This document shows, in pieces, positions 17,042 to 26,214 of a stretch of 64,000 nucleotides of DNA. Below the pieces are notes generated by a model that saw only the letters and a list, made by a program, of their open reading frames with translations, was not told the DNA's origin and made no database searches. Made by a program: the position numbers and the translations under genes. Origin of the DNA: Microbacterium yannicii PS01 (GTDB lineage: Bacteria > Actinomycetota > Actinomycetes > Actinomycetales > Microbacteriaceae); the NCBI RefSeq assembly GCF_000304335.1, contig NZ_CAJF01000016.1, positions 1-64,000 of the forward strand. The letters run 5' to 3'. The stretch's first letter is position 1, and each line of letters starts with the position of its first letter.

Positions 17042-17047
17042 TAGGCT
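17042..17047 (+). promoter_or_regulatory. Probable -10 box of a leaderless pheA promoter
   Basis: TAGGCT lies 7 nt before GTG 17055. The same arrangement (TANNNT, 6-7 nt, start codon) is seen for serS and the lipid-kinase gene at 23.85 kb. This is typical of leaderless actinobacterial transcripts and decides between two candidate pheA starts. Confidence 0.4.
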
Positions 17048-17054
17048 GGCACGC

Positions 17055-18035
17055 GTGACTTCCGAGGCCGTCTCCGTCGAGACATCCGCCCCCGCCCGCC
17101 GCACGTACAGCTATCTCGGCCCAGCCGGCACCTTCACTGAAGCCGCGCTCGCGCAGGTGCCCGAGGCGCGCGGGCAGGCGTGGCATTCGGTGCGCAACGT
17201 CGCCGAGGCGCTCGCGGACGTGGTCGAGGGCCGCTCCGACGCGGCGATGATCGCGATCGAGAACTCGGTGGACGGCGGCGTCTCGACCGCGCAGGACGCG
17301 CTCGCCACCGTTCCGGGCCTGCGGATCGTGGGCGAGTACCTCGTTCCGGTCGAGTTCGTGCTGGTCGGGCGCCCCGGCGCGCGCCTCGAGGACGCAGGGC
17401 TCATCGCCGCCCATCCCGTCGCGTACGCGCAGTGCCTGCAGTGGCTGTCGCAGGCGCTGCCGGCGCACGCCCACGTGCCGGCCTCGAGCAACGTCGCCAG
17501 TGCGATGGGCCTCATCGACGGGTCGAGCGATGCGGATGCCGCGATCGCGCCGCCCGGGATCCTCGAGCACCACGAGCTCGAGCTCCTGGCCTCGAACATC
17601 GGCGACAACGCGAACGCGGTCACGCGATTCGTGCTGGTGAGCCGCACCGTCTCGCCGCCGCTGCCCACCGGGGCCGACAAGACCTCGCTCATCGTCGAGC
17701 TGCCTGACGACCACCCCGGCGCCCTGCTCGAGATGCTGGAGCAGTTCGCCACCCGCGGCATCAACCTGTCGCTGCTGGCCTCGCGCCCGATCGGCGACGC
17801 CCTCGGCCGGTACCGCTTCGTCGTCGACGCCGACGGCCACATTCTCGACGAGCGCATGGCCGACGCGCTGCTGGGGCTGCGTCGCTTCAGCCCGAAGGTG
17901 ATCTTCCTGGGCTCGTACCCACGAGCCGATCGGGCAGTCGTCCACTACCCCGACCGATACTCCGACGACGTGTTCGTCGAGGCCCGCGATTGGCTGCGCG
18001 GCCTCATCTCCGGGGAGCCGGGGGACCAGGAGTAG
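17055..18035 (+). CDS. pheA: Prephenate dehydratase
   Basis: A 326-residue enzyme converting prephenate to phenylpyruvate in phenylalanine synthesis. The catalytic domain begins YSYLGPAGTFTEAAL and contains the conserved TRF motif (NANAVTRFVLV). A C-terminal ACT domain follows (KTSLIVELPDDHPGALLE). The Phe-binding ESRP motif of the ACT domain reads ASRP here, which may alter feedback inhibition. I prefer GTG 17055 because TAGGCT sits 7 nt upstream as a leaderless promoter; GTG 17031, with GAGGAG upstream, would add 8 residues. It is convergent with the LLM-oxidoreductase gene downstream. Confidence 0.94.
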   Translation: MTSEAVSVETSAPARRTYSYLGPAGTFTEAALAQVPEARGQAWHSVRNVAEALADVVEGRSDAAMIAIENSVDGGVSTAQDALATVPGLRIVGEYLVPVEFVLVGRPGARLEDAGLIAAHPVAYAQCLQWLSQALPAHAHVPASSNVASAMGLIDGSSDADAAIAPPGILEHHELELLASNIGDNANAVTRFVLVSRTVSPPLPTGADKTSLIVELPDDHPGALLEMLEQFATRGINLSLLASRPIGDALGRYRFVVDADGHILDERMADALLGLRRFSPKVIFLGSYPRADRAVVHYPDRYSDDVFVEARDWLRGLISGEPGDQE

Positions 18036-18080
18036 AGCGACCGGCTCCGCACATCCTCCGGGTGGCCCCGTACCTCCGAC

Positions 18081-19145
18081 TCAGAGGGACATCGTCGCGG
18101 CCAGCAGCTCCAGGGTCTGGGTACGGCCGGGCGAGACGTCCATGGGCTCGTTCTCGTACGACCCCGCGATCGGCGAGATCATCACCTCGTCGACGCCGTG
18201 CTGGGCGGCGAAGGAGCGGAGATCGGATGCCACGGCCTCGGGTGTGCCGACGAACCACTTCGCGCGAGCGGACGTCATGAACGTCTCGCCGAGCCCGGCG
18301 AAGTCGGCGGCGCGGGCGATCGACTCCTCGACGGTCTCCAGCGGCACCAGCGGCTTGTTCGTCCGCAGGCGCGCGGTCATGCGCAGGTTGGGAAGGGCGC
18401 GCGCCTCGGCCTCGTCGTCCGTGGGCGCGACGAGGACGTTCGCGGTGAGGAACGTGCGGGGCGCCGAGAGCGTCTCGCTCGGCTGGAACTGCGTGCGGTA
18501 GAGCTCGAGCGCACGCTCGAGCCCCTCGCCCGAGAAGTGGTTCGCGAACACGTACGGCAGGCCGAACGACGCGGCGAGCTGGGCGGAGTAGTCGCTCGAG
18601 CCGAGAAGCCACACCTCCGGCACCGTCGTGGCGGCGGGGGTGGCGTGCACGTCGTAGGTGCCGCCGCTGGTGAAGCGCAGGCTCGCGCCGTCGGCCGAGA
18701 CGAGCGACACGATGTCGCGGACATGCTCGGGGAACCGCTCGACGTCGCTCGTCGTGCCGGTCTGGCGCAGCAGCTGCGTGATGACCGGGTCCGATCCCGG
18801 TGCGCGGCCGATGCCGAGGTCGACGCGCCCCGGCGCGATGGACTCCAGCGCTGCGAACTGCTCGGCCACGACCAGCGGGGAGTGGTTGGGCAGCATCACG
18901 CCGCCCGACCCCAGGCGGATGCGCGACGTGCGGGCCGCGGCGGCGGCGGCCAGGACCGGTGGCGTCGTCGACGCGACGGCCGGCATGTTGTGGTGCTCGG
19001 CGAACCAGAAACGGCGGAAGCCGAGCCGATCGGCGGTCTCGGCGAGAGAGAGGGATGCCGCAACCGCCTGCGCGCTCGTCTGACCCGAGCGGACCGGGAC
19101 CAGGTCGAGGATGGACAGGGCCGGGGCGGGGGCTGCGGTACTCAT
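18081..19145 (-). CDS. LLM-class flavin-dependent oxidoreductase
   Basis: A 354-residue luciferase-like monooxygenase fold protein (single-chain, LuxAB-homologous group). Features: LSILDLVPVRSGQTSAQA at the N-terminus, FWFAEHHNMPAVAS and IRLGSGGVMLPNHSPLVVAEQF, all typical of the MsnO8/YhbW-like subgroup of FMN/F420 proteins. Substrate unknown. ATG 19145 is used; a TTG 12 nt upstream with GAGGGG before it is an alternative start. Monocistronic by context: convergent with pheA, with a 105-bp gap to the next upstream gene holding a short tandem repeat. Confidence 0.9.
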   Translation of the reverse strand: MSTAAPAPALSILDLVPVRSGQTSAQAVAASLSLAETADRLGFRRFWFAEHHNMPAVASTTPPVLAAAAAARTSRIRLGSGGVMLPNHSPLVVAEQFAALESIAPGRVDLGIGRAPGSDPVITQLLRQTGTTSDVERFPEHVRDIVSLVSADGASLRFTSGGTYDVHATPAATTVPEVWLLGSSDYSAQLAASFGLPYVFANHFSGEGLERALELYRTQFQPSETLSAPRTFLTANVLVAPTDDEAEARALPNLRMTARLRTNKPLVPLETVEESIARAADFAGLGETFMTSARAKWFVGTPEAVASDLRSFAAQHGVDEVMISPIAGSYENEPMDVSPGRTQTLELLAATMSL

Positions 19146-19204
19146 CCTGAGGTGCAACCCCTCGCCCCGGCATCCGCATTCCGGATCGGGCGGGATTTCA
19201 CGCC

Positions 19205-19236
19205 AGCCCGGATTCCGGTCAGCCCGGATTCCGGTC
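19205..19236. repeat. Two perfect 16-bp tandem repeats
   Basis: AGCCCGGATTCCGGTC occurs twice head-to-tail (19205-19220, 19221-19236), followed by the partial copy GGGCCGGAACCGG. Each unit contains inverted CCGGATTCCGG. It lies between the stop of the gene ending at 19251 and the LLM-oxidoreductase start; function unknown, possibly a transcription-end structure. Confidence 0.5.
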
Positions 19237-19250
19237 GGGCCGGAACCGGA

Positions 19251-19892
19251 TCAGGGGAGGCGGTTCGCCTTCGCGAGGTTCTCGCGCAGCTCTGGTGCGG
19301 TCTGAACCTTCACGTACGCGGGGCGATCACGCTCGATGCGCCACGACTCGCTCAGCGGGCCGACCTCGACGGTGTCGAACCCGAGGGCGTCGTAGACGCC
19401 CGTGACGAACTCGACGGCCTCGGGGAAGTCGCTCGCGGTTCCGAGCGCGCGACGCGCGGGGTCGCCGGCGGGGACGCCCGTCGGCGAGATGTCGGCGGCG
19501 AGGATGTGGTTGAACGCCTTGACGACCTTCGAGGTCGGCAGGTGCTCCTGCACGAGCCCGGACGTGGTCGCCTCGCCGCGGTCGAGTGCCTCGATGTGGC
19601 CGTCGCGCTCGAAGTAGTAGTTGTTGGTGTCGAGCACGATCTTGCCGGCGAGGGGCTCGACCGGCACGTCCTTCAGAGCACGCAGCGGCACCGTCACGAC
19701 GGCGATGTCCGCGTCGCGAGCCGCCTCCTCGGCTGTCGCGGCACGGACCTTCGGCCCGAGCTCGGAGACGAGACCGCTCAAGGTCTCGGGACCGCGAGAG
19801 TTCGCGATCACGACGTCGTAGCCGAGTCCCGAGAAGGCGCGAGCAAGCGCGCTGCCGATGTGTCCTGCACCGATGATTCCGATCGCTATCAT
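19251..19892 (-). CDS. NADP-binding F420-reductase-like protein
   Basis: A 213-residue protein with an N-terminal Rossmann fold (AIGIIGAGHIGSALARAF) and VVIANSRGPETL as the second strand with the NADP-2'-phosphate-binding Ser/Arg. It keeps the features of the F420-oxidoreductase/NADP superfamily (IVLDTNNYY, VKAFNHI). It probably transfers hydride between NADP(H) and a small substrate or F420; F420 use is not provable here. The start ATG 19892 places the glycine-rich loop at residues 5-12, as usual; an upstream in-frame extension is not family-like. It is divergent from the aldo/keto reductase gene. Confidence 0.88.
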   Translation of the reverse strand: MIAIGIIGAGHIGSALARAFSGLGYDVVIANSRGPETLSGLVSELGPKVRAATAEEAARDADIAVVTVPLRALKDVPVEPLAGKIVLDTNNYYFERDGHIEALDRGEATTSGLVQEHLPTSKVVKAFNHILAADISPTGVPAGDPARRALGTASDFPEAVEFVTGVYDALGFDTVEVGPLSESWRIERDRPAYVKVQTAPELRENLAKANRLP

Positions 19893-20009
19893 GCCTGCCC
19901 GCAACGGCACGGCGCTCGCCCGCATTCCATCCACACGGATATCCGACCTCTCAGGAAACGATTCCTGAAAACGGGCCGACCCCTGCCCGGCCTGTGTGAC
20001 GATGTCGAG

Positions 20010-20996
20010 ATGGACTACACGCAACTCGGCCGGACCGGCACCTCCGTCTCACGGATCGTGCTGGGCACGATGAACTTCGGCGACCGCACCTCGGAAGAGG
20101 ACGCGTTCGCGATCATGGACCGCGCGCTCGAGCTGGGCGTCAACTTCTTCGACACCGCCAACGGCTACGGCGGGGCAGGCGGCCGTGGCACGACCGAGGA
20201 GATCATCGGGCGCTGGTTCGCCGCCCGTCCCGGCGTGCGCGACGACATCGTGCTCGCCACCAAGGTGCACTCGCCGATGGTCGACCCGACGCCCGAGGGC
20301 GACGTGGTCAACGCCCGTGGCGCCTCGGCATGGCAGGTGCGCCGCGAGGCGATCGGCTCGCTCCGACGTCTGCAGACCGACCGGATCGACCTCTACCAGT
20401 TCCACCACATCGACCGGCACATCTCGTGGCCCGAGCTGTGGCAGTCGATGGAGGTGCTGGTCGCTCAGGGCAAGGTGGTCTACACCGGCAGCTCGAACTT
20501 CGCGGCGTGGAACATCGCGCAGGCCAACGAGATCGCCCAGCAGCGCCACTTCCTGGGCCTGGTCAGCGAGCAGTCGCTGTACAACCTGGTGCAGCGCTCG
20601 ATCGAGCTCGAGGTCATCCCGGCGGCGCAGAACTACGGGCTCGGCATCCTGCCGTGGTCTCCTCTTGCGGGCGGCCTGCTCAGCGGCGGATCCTCCGACG
20701 CGAAGGCCCGGTCGGGAACGGAGCGCGTGACCGCCCAGCGCGAGCAGCGCCGGGAGCAGCTCGAGTCGTACGAGCGGTTCGCGCAGGAGCGCGGCTGGAC
20801 GCCGTCGGCGCTCGGCCTCGCCTGGCTGCTGCACCAGCCCGGCGTGACCGGCCCGATCATCGGACCGCGCACGGTCGAGCAGCTCGAGTCCGCCGTCTCG
20901 GCGCTCGAGATCCGCCTGAGCGACGACGACCTGACCGCTCTCGACGAGCTCTTCCCCGGCCCGGGCGGCCAGGCTCCCGAGGCTTACGCCTGGTGA
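20010..20996 (+). CDS. Aldo/keto reductase
   Basis: A 328-residue NADPH-dependent TIM-barrel oxidoreductase. The catalytic tetrad is visible: Asp and Tyr in FFDTANGYG, Lys in LATKVHSP, His in YQFHHIDRH. The C-terminal cofactor segment IIGPRTVEQLESAVSAL is typical of the AKR family related to YajO/voltage-gated channel beta-subunit-like enzymes. ATG 20010 is set by homology of MDYTQLGRTGTSVSRI; a much longer in-frame reading through the opposite-strand genes is rejected. Substrate unknown. Confidence 0.94.
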   Translation: MDYTQLGRTGTSVSRIVLGTMNFGDRTSEEDAFAIMDRALELGVNFFDTANGYGGAGGRGTTEEIIGRWFAARPGVRDDIVLATKVHSPMVDPTPEGDVVNARGASAWQVRREAIGSLRRLQTDRIDLYQFHHIDRHISWPELWQSMEVLVAQGKVVYTGSSNFAAWNIAQANEIAQQRHFLGLVSEQSLYNLVQRSIELEVIPAAQNYGLGILPWSPLAGGLLSGGSSDAKARSGTERVTAQREQRREQLESYERFAQERGWTPSALGLAWLLHQPGVTGPIIGPRTVEQLESAVSALEIRLSDDDLTALDELFPGPGGQAPEAYAW

Positions 20997-21005
20997 ACGC
21001 GGGGG

Positions 21006-22361
21006 TCAGGCGCGCGCCGCGTTCTTGACCTGCTCGTACGCGGCCAGCGCCGCGTTGCGGGTCTCTCGAAGATCGACGATCGGCTCCGGCGGGCTCTCGC
21101 TCAGGTGCTCGGGCGCCCACTCGCGCACGTAGTGCCCGTCGGGGTCGAACTTCTGGGCCTGCAGCTCCGGGTTGAAGATGCGGAAGTACGGCGCCGCGTC
21201 GGCGCCTGATCCGGCGACCCACTGCCAGTTGAACGGATTGTTGGCGCCGTCGGCGTCGACGAGCGTGTCCCAGAACCACTCCTCGCCGCGCCGCCAGTCG
21301 ATGAGCAGGTTCTTGATGAGGAAGGATGCCGCGACCATCCGCACCCGGTTGTGCATGTAGCCGGTGTGCCAGAGCTCGCGCATTCCGGCGTCGACGAGGG
21401 CGATGCCGGTGCGGCCCTGCTGCCAGGCCTCGAGCCGGTGGGGAGCGAGGCGCGGCCAGGGGAACGCATCGAACTCGCGGCGCAGGTTCTTGGTCGCGAG
21501 GTCGGGGTAGCGGTACAGCGTGTGCCACGCGAATTCGCGCCAGCCGAGCTCGGACAGGAACCGGCCGCCCTGACCGGCCTCGATGGTGGCATGCCAGACG
21601 GTGTGCGGACTGATCTCGCCCCACCGCAGCCGCGGCGACATCAGCGAGGTGGCGCCTGCCGCAGGCTCGTCGCGCGCGCGGCCGTAGGCGGCGACGTCGT
21701 CGGTCAGGAACTCGCGCAGGCGTCGGCGCGCCGCGGGCTCGCCGGGCTCCCACGCCTCGCGCAGCCCTCCTGCCCAGTCGGGGCGAGTCGGCAGCAGCTC
21801 CCAGTCGTCGAGCGCATCCGATGCGGGCGCTCGGTGCGGCCCCGCAACCTCGCGCGGCTCGGGCAGGGGCGCGCGCGGCGCGGGCATCGCCTGGCACGCT
21901 CGCCAGAACGGCGTGAAGACCGAGAAGTGCGTACCCGCTCCCGTCTTCACCGTCCACGGCTCGAAGAGCAGCGACGCTGCGAACGACGCGACCTCGACGC
22001 CGTCCTCGCGCAGCCCCGCCTTCAGCGCGGCATCGATCTCTCGCTCGGGACCGCCGTAGCGACGGTTCCAGAAGACGGCGCCGGCCGCGGCATCCGTCAC
22101 CGCCTGCCGCACCACCTGCTCGGCCGGGCCGCGTCGCAGGACGAGGGTCGAGCCGCGCTCGCGCAGGCGCTCCTCGAGGGAGGCGAGCGAATGGTGCAGC
22201 CACCAGCGGGCGGCTCCGCCGAGGGGGCGGATGCCGGGGCTCTCGTCATCGAGGACGTAGAGACCGATCACCGGCTCGCCCCGGTCGAGCGCGGCGCGCA
22301 GCGCGGGGTTGTCGGCGAGACGAAGGTCATCGCGGAACCACACGATCGACGGGCTCGGCAT
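21006..22361 (-). CDS. phr: Deoxyribodipyrimidine photolyase
   Basis: A 451-residue FAD-dependent DNA repair enzyme. An N-terminal antenna (Rossmann-like) domain begins IVWFRDDLRLADNPAL. The C-terminal FAD domain has WREFAWHTLYRYP, HNRVRMVAASFLIKN and DGANNPFNWQWVAGSG, diagnostic of class I CPD photolyases. The Trp electron-transfer positions are present in the WFWD and NWQW segments. ATG 22361 is chosen as giving the canonical N-terminus. It is convergent with the aldo/keto reductase gene (9-bp gap). Confidence 0.96.
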   Translation of the reverse strand: MPSPSIVWFRDDLRLADNPALRAALDRGEPVIGLYVLDDESPGIRPLGGAARWWLHHSLASLEERLRERGSTLVLRRGPAEQVVRQAVTDAAAGAVFWNRRYGGPEREIDAALKAGLREDGVEVASFAASLLFEPWTVKTGAGTHFSVFTPFWRACQAMPAPRAPLPEPREVAGPHRAPASDALDDWELLPTRPDWAGGLREAWEPGEPAARRRLREFLTDDVAAYGRARDEPAAGATSLMSPRLRWGEISPHTVWHATIEAGQGGRFLSELGWREFAWHTLYRYPDLATKNLRREFDAFPWPRLAPHRLEAWQQGRTGIALVDAGMRELWHTGYMHNRVRMVAASFLIKNLLIDWRRGEEWFWDTLVDADGANNPFNWQWVAGSGADAAPYFRIFNPELQAQKFDPDGHYVREWAPEHLSESPPEPIVDLRETRNAALAAYEQVKNAARA

Positions 22362-22498
22362 GGGTTCATCCTGACCCTGCGGCGGGATCGCGGCCCGCTC
22401 TTGACAGACCCCCTTCTCCCGGCCGTTCACCGACGAGACGCGCCGCGAGCGCCGAAGCCCGGTGCGGCGTGTTCGGTCCGTGAACGGAAAGACGGGGG

Positions 22499-23848
22499 TC
22501 AGAGGCCGTCGGTCGAGTGGCCCTTGGGCACCACGATCTTCAGGGCGCCGGGTTCGACGCGGGTGTTCACCGCGACGGCTTCGCCGAACTCGTCGCCGTC
22601 CAGCTGCACGGGCTGGGCCTGGTGGGTCGCGATCTCGATGCCGGCGCCGCGCGAGTAGCGGACCGCATTGTCTTTCGTCCGCAGTGCGAGCACGCGCCGG
22701 CCGGCACGGAAGCGGCGCAGGAAGCTGTTGTCCCAGGCGACGCGACGCCAGACGAAGATCCAGCCGAGCGGACCCTTGGGCTGGAAGATGACGATGTCGA
22801 GGGCACCGTCGGTGATGGAGGCCTCGGGGATCAGCTCGAGCCCCGCGGGCAGCGAGCCGCAGTTCGCGAACAGCACGCTCTGCACGCGCGCCGAGTGCAG
22901 GCGGTGGCCCGGCAGCTCGTACATGACGCGGAACGGCCGCGCGTTCGCGAGCGAGCGCGCCGCTCCGTCGACGTAGGCGACCCAGCCGACCGTCTTCTTC
23001 AGCTGCGGGTTCGTGTTGGCGATCATCGCCGCGTCGAGCCCCATGCCGCCCATGACCACGAAGGCGTGCTCGGCCGTCTCGCCGTCGGAGCGGCGCAGCT
23101 GCGACCAGCCGATGTCCATCGCGAGGGTGTCGCCGTCGAAGACGGCGCGGACCATGGCTTCGGGCTCGGCGAGGGGCAGCCGCAGGTTGCGGGCGAGAAG
23201 GTTGCCGGTGCCGCTCGGCACGATCGACAGCGGAACGTCCGACCCCGCCATGGCCTCCGACACAGCGCGCACCGTGCCGTCGCCGCCGGCGACGAGCACG
23301 GCCGTCGCGTTCTCCTGCAGCGCCTGACGCGTCACATCGTCGCCCAGGTCGTCGACGGTCGTCTCATAGAACAGCGGCTCCGACCACCCGGCGTCGGCCG
23401 ACGCCCGGGTGACGAGCCTCCGCAGGGCGTCTGCGTCGACCTTGATCGGGTTGTAGACGAGCGCCGCCTTCGGGGTCGGGCGGTCCTCCGTGTCGGCGAG
23501 GGGCTCGGTGCGGCCCTCGGTGTCGACGCGGCGCGCCTCACCGGTCTCGTCGTCCGCGGTGTCAGGCGCGACGTCTTCGGGCTCGCGGATGACCTCGTCG
23601 GGCTTCGCGGCCTCGACCGGATCCGGCGCGTCCTGCTCTCGCTTCGCTCCGTCGGATGCGCCGGAGCCCTCGGGATCGGGCTTGGGGATCGCGTCGGCTG
23701 AAGCCTCGGCCTGCTGGGCGATCTGCTCCTCCGAGAGCTGAAGCTCGTCGGTGGCGGGGCCGTCGGCGTAGATCGCGTCGGAGGGGTGCGGAGGATCGTT
23801 CTCTTCGGGAAGCGGGGACTGATCGCCGGTGCCGGATGCCGCTGCCAT
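22499..23848 (-). CDS. Diacylglycerol/lipid kinase family protein with long acidic N-terminus
   Basis: A 449-residue protein. Residues 1-130 are Asp/Glu/Pro-rich and probably disordered. The kinase domain (DAGK_cat) follows, starting KAALVYNPIKVDADAL, with nucleotide motifs VLVAGGDGTVRAV (near 187) and IVPSGTGNLLARNL. The C-terminal substrate domain has SITDGALDIVIFQ and ends near VVPKGHSTDGL. It probably phosphorylates a lipid such as diacylglycerol. The extension is unusual, as family members often begin right at the kinase domain. Start ATG 23848 is 7 nt downstream of TAGAGT (23856-23861), suggesting a leaderless transcript divergent from serS. Confidence 0.88.
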   Translation of the reverse strand: MAAASGTGDQSPLPEENDPPHPSDAIYADGPATDELQLSEEQIAQQAEASADAIPKPDPEGSGASDGAKREQDAPDPVEAAKPDEVIREPEDVAPDTADDETGEARRVDTEGRTEPLADTEDRPTPKAALVYNPIKVDADALRRLVTRASADAGWSEPLFYETTVDDLGDDVTRQALQENATAVLVAGGDGTVRAVSEAMAGSDVPLSIVPSGTGNLLARNLRLPLAEPEAMVRAVFDGDTLAMDIGWSQLRRSDGETAEHAFVVMGGMGLDAAMIANTNPQLKKTVGWVAYVDGAARSLANARPFRVMYELPGHRLHSARVQSVLFANCGSLPAGLELIPEASITDGALDIVIFQPKGPLGWIFVWRRVAWDNSFLRRFRAGRRVLALRTKDNAVRYSRGAGIEIATHQAQPVQLDGDEFGEAVAVNTRVEPGALKIVVPKGHSTDGL

Positions 23849-23855
23849 GCGTCTT

Positions 23856-23926
23856 ACTCTAGGTGCGGCTCTCCCGCCCTCGACGATTGACCGACCGGAT
23901 GCCGCGGCACGGCGCGTGACTAAGCT
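23856..23926. promoter_or_regulatory. Divergent leaderless promoters of the lipid-kinase gene and serS
   Basis: Leftward TAGAGT (complement of 23856-23861) ends 7 nt before ATG 23848. Rightward TAAGCT (23921-23926) ends 6 nt before GTG 23933. Both fit -10 boxes with transcription starting at or next to the start codon; no SD precedes either start. Clear -35 boxes are not seen. Confidence 0.45.
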
Positions 23927-23932
23927 TGCAGA

Positions 23933-25219
23933 GTGATCGATCCAGTGCTGCTTCGCGACAACCCTGAGCTGATCAAGCGCTCGCAGGAGGCGCGTGGGGA
24001 GTCGGCGGACACCGTCGACGCCGCCGTCGAGGCGGACCGCGCCCGCCGCGCCGCGATCACCGCTTTCGAAGAGCTCCGCGCTGCGCAGAACGCGCACGGC
24101 AAGCGGGTCGCGCAGGCGCCCAAAGAGGAGAAGGCCGCCCTGGTCGCCGAGGCCAAGGACCTGAGTGAGCGGGTCAAGCAGGCCCAGCACGCGGTCACCG
24201 CGGCGGAGGAGGCATCCGATGCCGCCCTCGCCCGCATCGAGAACATCGTCATCGACGGCGTCCCGGCCGGCGGCGAAGAGGACTTCGTCACGCTGCGCAC
24301 GCACGGCGAGCGTCCCGCGTTCTCGTTCGAGCCGCGCGACCACCTGGAGCTGGGCGAGCTGCTCGGGGCGATCGACATGGAGCGCGGCACGAAGGTGTCG
24401 GGCAGCCGCTTCTACTTCCTCACCGGCATCGGGGCGCGCCTCGAGATCGCGCTGATGAACCTCGGACTGGACCGTGCCCTGCAGGCGGGATTCACCCCGC
24501 TCATCCCGCCGACGCTGGTGCGGCCCGAGGTCATGCGCGGCACCGGCTTCCTCGGTCAGCACGCGGCCGAGGTCTACCACCTCGAAGACGACGACCTGTA
24601 CCTCGTCGGCACCAGCGAAGTGCCGCTCGCCGGGTACCACATGGACGAGATCCTCGATCTCTCACGCGGCGCAAAGCGCTACGCCGGCTGGTCGACCTGC
24701 TACCGCCGTGAGGCCGGCTCGTACGGCAAAGACACCCGCGGCATCATCCGCGTGCACCAGTTCAACAAGCTCGAGATGTTCGTGTACACGACGCCCGAGG
24801 ATGCCGAGGCCGAGCACCTGCGCCTCGTCGCGCTGCAGGAGCAGATGCTGCAGGACCTCGGGCTGTCGTACCGCGTGATCGACGTCGCCGCCGGCGATCT
24901 CGGGTCCAGCGCGGCCCGCAAGTACGACGTCGAGGCCTGGGTGCCGACGCAGAACGCGTACCGCGAGCTCACCTCGACCTCGAACTGCACGACCTACCAG
25001 GCGCGGCGGCTCGACATCCGCCACCGCCTCGCGGCCGAGCCGGAGGGCAAAGCGAACGGCAAGACCCAGCACGTCGCGACGCTCAACGGCACGCTCGCGA
25101 CGACCCGCTGGATCGTCGCGATGCTCGAGACGCACCAGCGCGAGGACGGCTCGGTCGTCGTCCCCGAAGTGCTGCGGCCCTTCCTCGGCGGCCTCGAGAT
25201 CCTGGAGCCCGTCGAGTGA
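23933..25219 (+). CDS. serS: Seryl-tRNA synthetase
   Basis: A 428-residue class II aminoacyl-tRNA synthetase charging tRNA-Ser. Residues 1-110 form the antiparallel coiled-coil arm ([15 protein letters not shown] at its start). The catalytic core carries motif 2 ([19 protein letters not shown]) and motif 3 ([19 protein letters not shown]), plus [13 protein letters not shown] for serine/tRNA binding. The start is GTG 23933, 6 nt after a TAAGCT -10 box. Two tRNA-Ser genes lie 1.4 and 7.8 kb downstream. The downstream HAD gene overlaps by 4 nt, so it is co-transcribed. Confidence 0.98.
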   Translation: MIDPVLLRDNPELIKRSQEARGESADTVDAAVEADRARRAAITAFEELRAAQNAHGKRVAQAPKEEKAALVAEAKDLSERVKQAQHAVTAAEEASDAALARIENIVIDGVPAGGEEDFVTLRTHGERPAFSFEPRDHLELGELLGAIDMERGTKVSGSRFYFLTGIGARLEIALMNLGLDRALQAGFTPLIPPTLVRPEVMRGTGFLGQHAAEVYHLEDDDLYLVGTSEVPLAGYHMDEILDLSRGAKRYAGWSTCYRREAGSYGKDTRGIIRVHQFNKLEMFVYTTPEDAEAEHLRLVALQEQMLQDLGLSYRVIDVAAGDLGSSAARKYDVEAWVPTQNAYRELTSTSNCTTYQARRLDIRHRLAAEPEGKANGKTQHVATLNGTLATTRWIVAMLETHQREDGSVVVPEVLRPFLGGLEILEPVE

Positions 25220-26199
25220 GTCCGGCGTCTCAGGACTCCGACGACCTGCGGCACGCGACGGACGAAATCGGCACCGTCGGCGCCGTGGAGGACGAGCTTC
25301 CGCGCACCGGTGAGGTCGAGGTCGAGGATCAGCAGGAAGCCGCCGACCTTGTCGACGACATCGCCCGCGAGACCGAGGCGCCCGGCGTCGCGGTCGCGCG
25401 CATGCTCATCGTGCTCGATATCGACGGCACGGTGCTGCTCGAGGACGAGACGCTCAGCCCCGGGATCGTGGAAGCCGTCGAGCACGCGCAGCACGCCGGC
25501 CACGAGGTCATGATCGCGACCGGACGCAGCTGGGAGGGCACGCACCACATCATGCGCGCGCTGAACCTGGCGCCCGAGTTCGTCGTGTGCTCGAACGGTG
25601 CCGTGGTGCTCCAGCGCGTCGGCTCGGAGGACGCCGAGGACCCGGGCTACGAGCGCTGGCACGTCGAGACCTTCGACCCGCGCGACGTGCTGACACTGCT
25701 TCTCGAGCACCTGCCTGAGGCCCGGTACCTCGTCGAGCTGCCGGACGGCACGCGCCTGTACACCGAGCACCTCGAGGACTGGAACCTCACCCACGCCCGC
25801 CACGTGCCCTTCGACGAGCTCGGCGCGAACCCGGTCTGCCGTGTGGTGGTGGTCTCACCCGACCAGGGCGAGGACGATTTCCTCGAGCTCGTGGAGCGCA
25901 TCGGGCTGCACAAGGTCTCGTACGCCGTCGGCTGGACCGCGTGGCTCGACATCGCGCCGCAGGGCGTGGACAAGAGCACGGGGCTCGAGCGCGTGCGCAC
26001 CGCCCTCGACATCGACCCCGCCCACGTGCTCGTGATCGGCGACGGCCGCAACGACCTGGGTATGTTCCGCTGGGCTCGAGAGAACGGCGGACGCGCGGTC
26101 GCGATGGAGCAGGGTCCGCAAGAGGTGCGGGATGCCGCGGGCGAGACGACCACGTCGGTGCAGGCCGGCGGCGTCGCAGCAGTCCTCCGCACCCTCTGA
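25216..26199 (+). CDS. HAD superfamily hydrolase (Cof/IIB type)
   Basis: A 327-residue phosphatase. Residues 1-60 are acidic and variable. HAD motif I is [12 protein letters not shown], motif II lies in MIATGRSW, the Lys of motif III is in [11 protein letters not shown], and motif IV is [11 protein letters not shown]. The cap domain between motifs II and III is of the Cof type (C2), typical of sugar-phosphate phosphatases. The GTG at 25216 overlaps the serS stop by 4 nt. Substrate unknown; followed by a repeat-rich intergenic region that may end the transcript. Confidence 0.92.
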   Translation: MSPASQDSDDLRHATDEIGTVGAVEDELPRTGEVEVEDQQEAADLVDDIARETEAPGVAVARMLIVLDIDGTVLLEDETLSPGIVEAVEHAQHAGHEVMIATGRSWEGTHHIMRALNLAPEFVVCSNGAVVLQRVGSEDAEDPGYERWHVETFDPRDVLTLLLEHLPEARYLVELPDGTRLYTEHLEDWNLTHARHVPFDELGANPVCRVVVVSPDQGEDDFLELVERIGLHKVSYAVGWTAWLDIAPQGVDKSTGLERVRTALDIDPAHVLVIGDGRNDLGMFRWARENGGRAVAMEQGPQEVRDAAGETTTSVQAGGVAAVLRTL

Positions 26200-26214
26200 C
26201 CCCCGGCGCGGTCG

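Noticed and set aside
18198..20009. N-terminal extension of the aldo/keto reductase by about 600 codons
   Set aside because: It lies opposite two recognised genes and has shadow-type composition; the aldo/keto reductase N-terminus starts at 20010.
23849..23932. T-box or other riboswitch before serS
   Set aside because: The gap is 84 bp and the transcript appears leaderless, leaving no room for a leader RNA.
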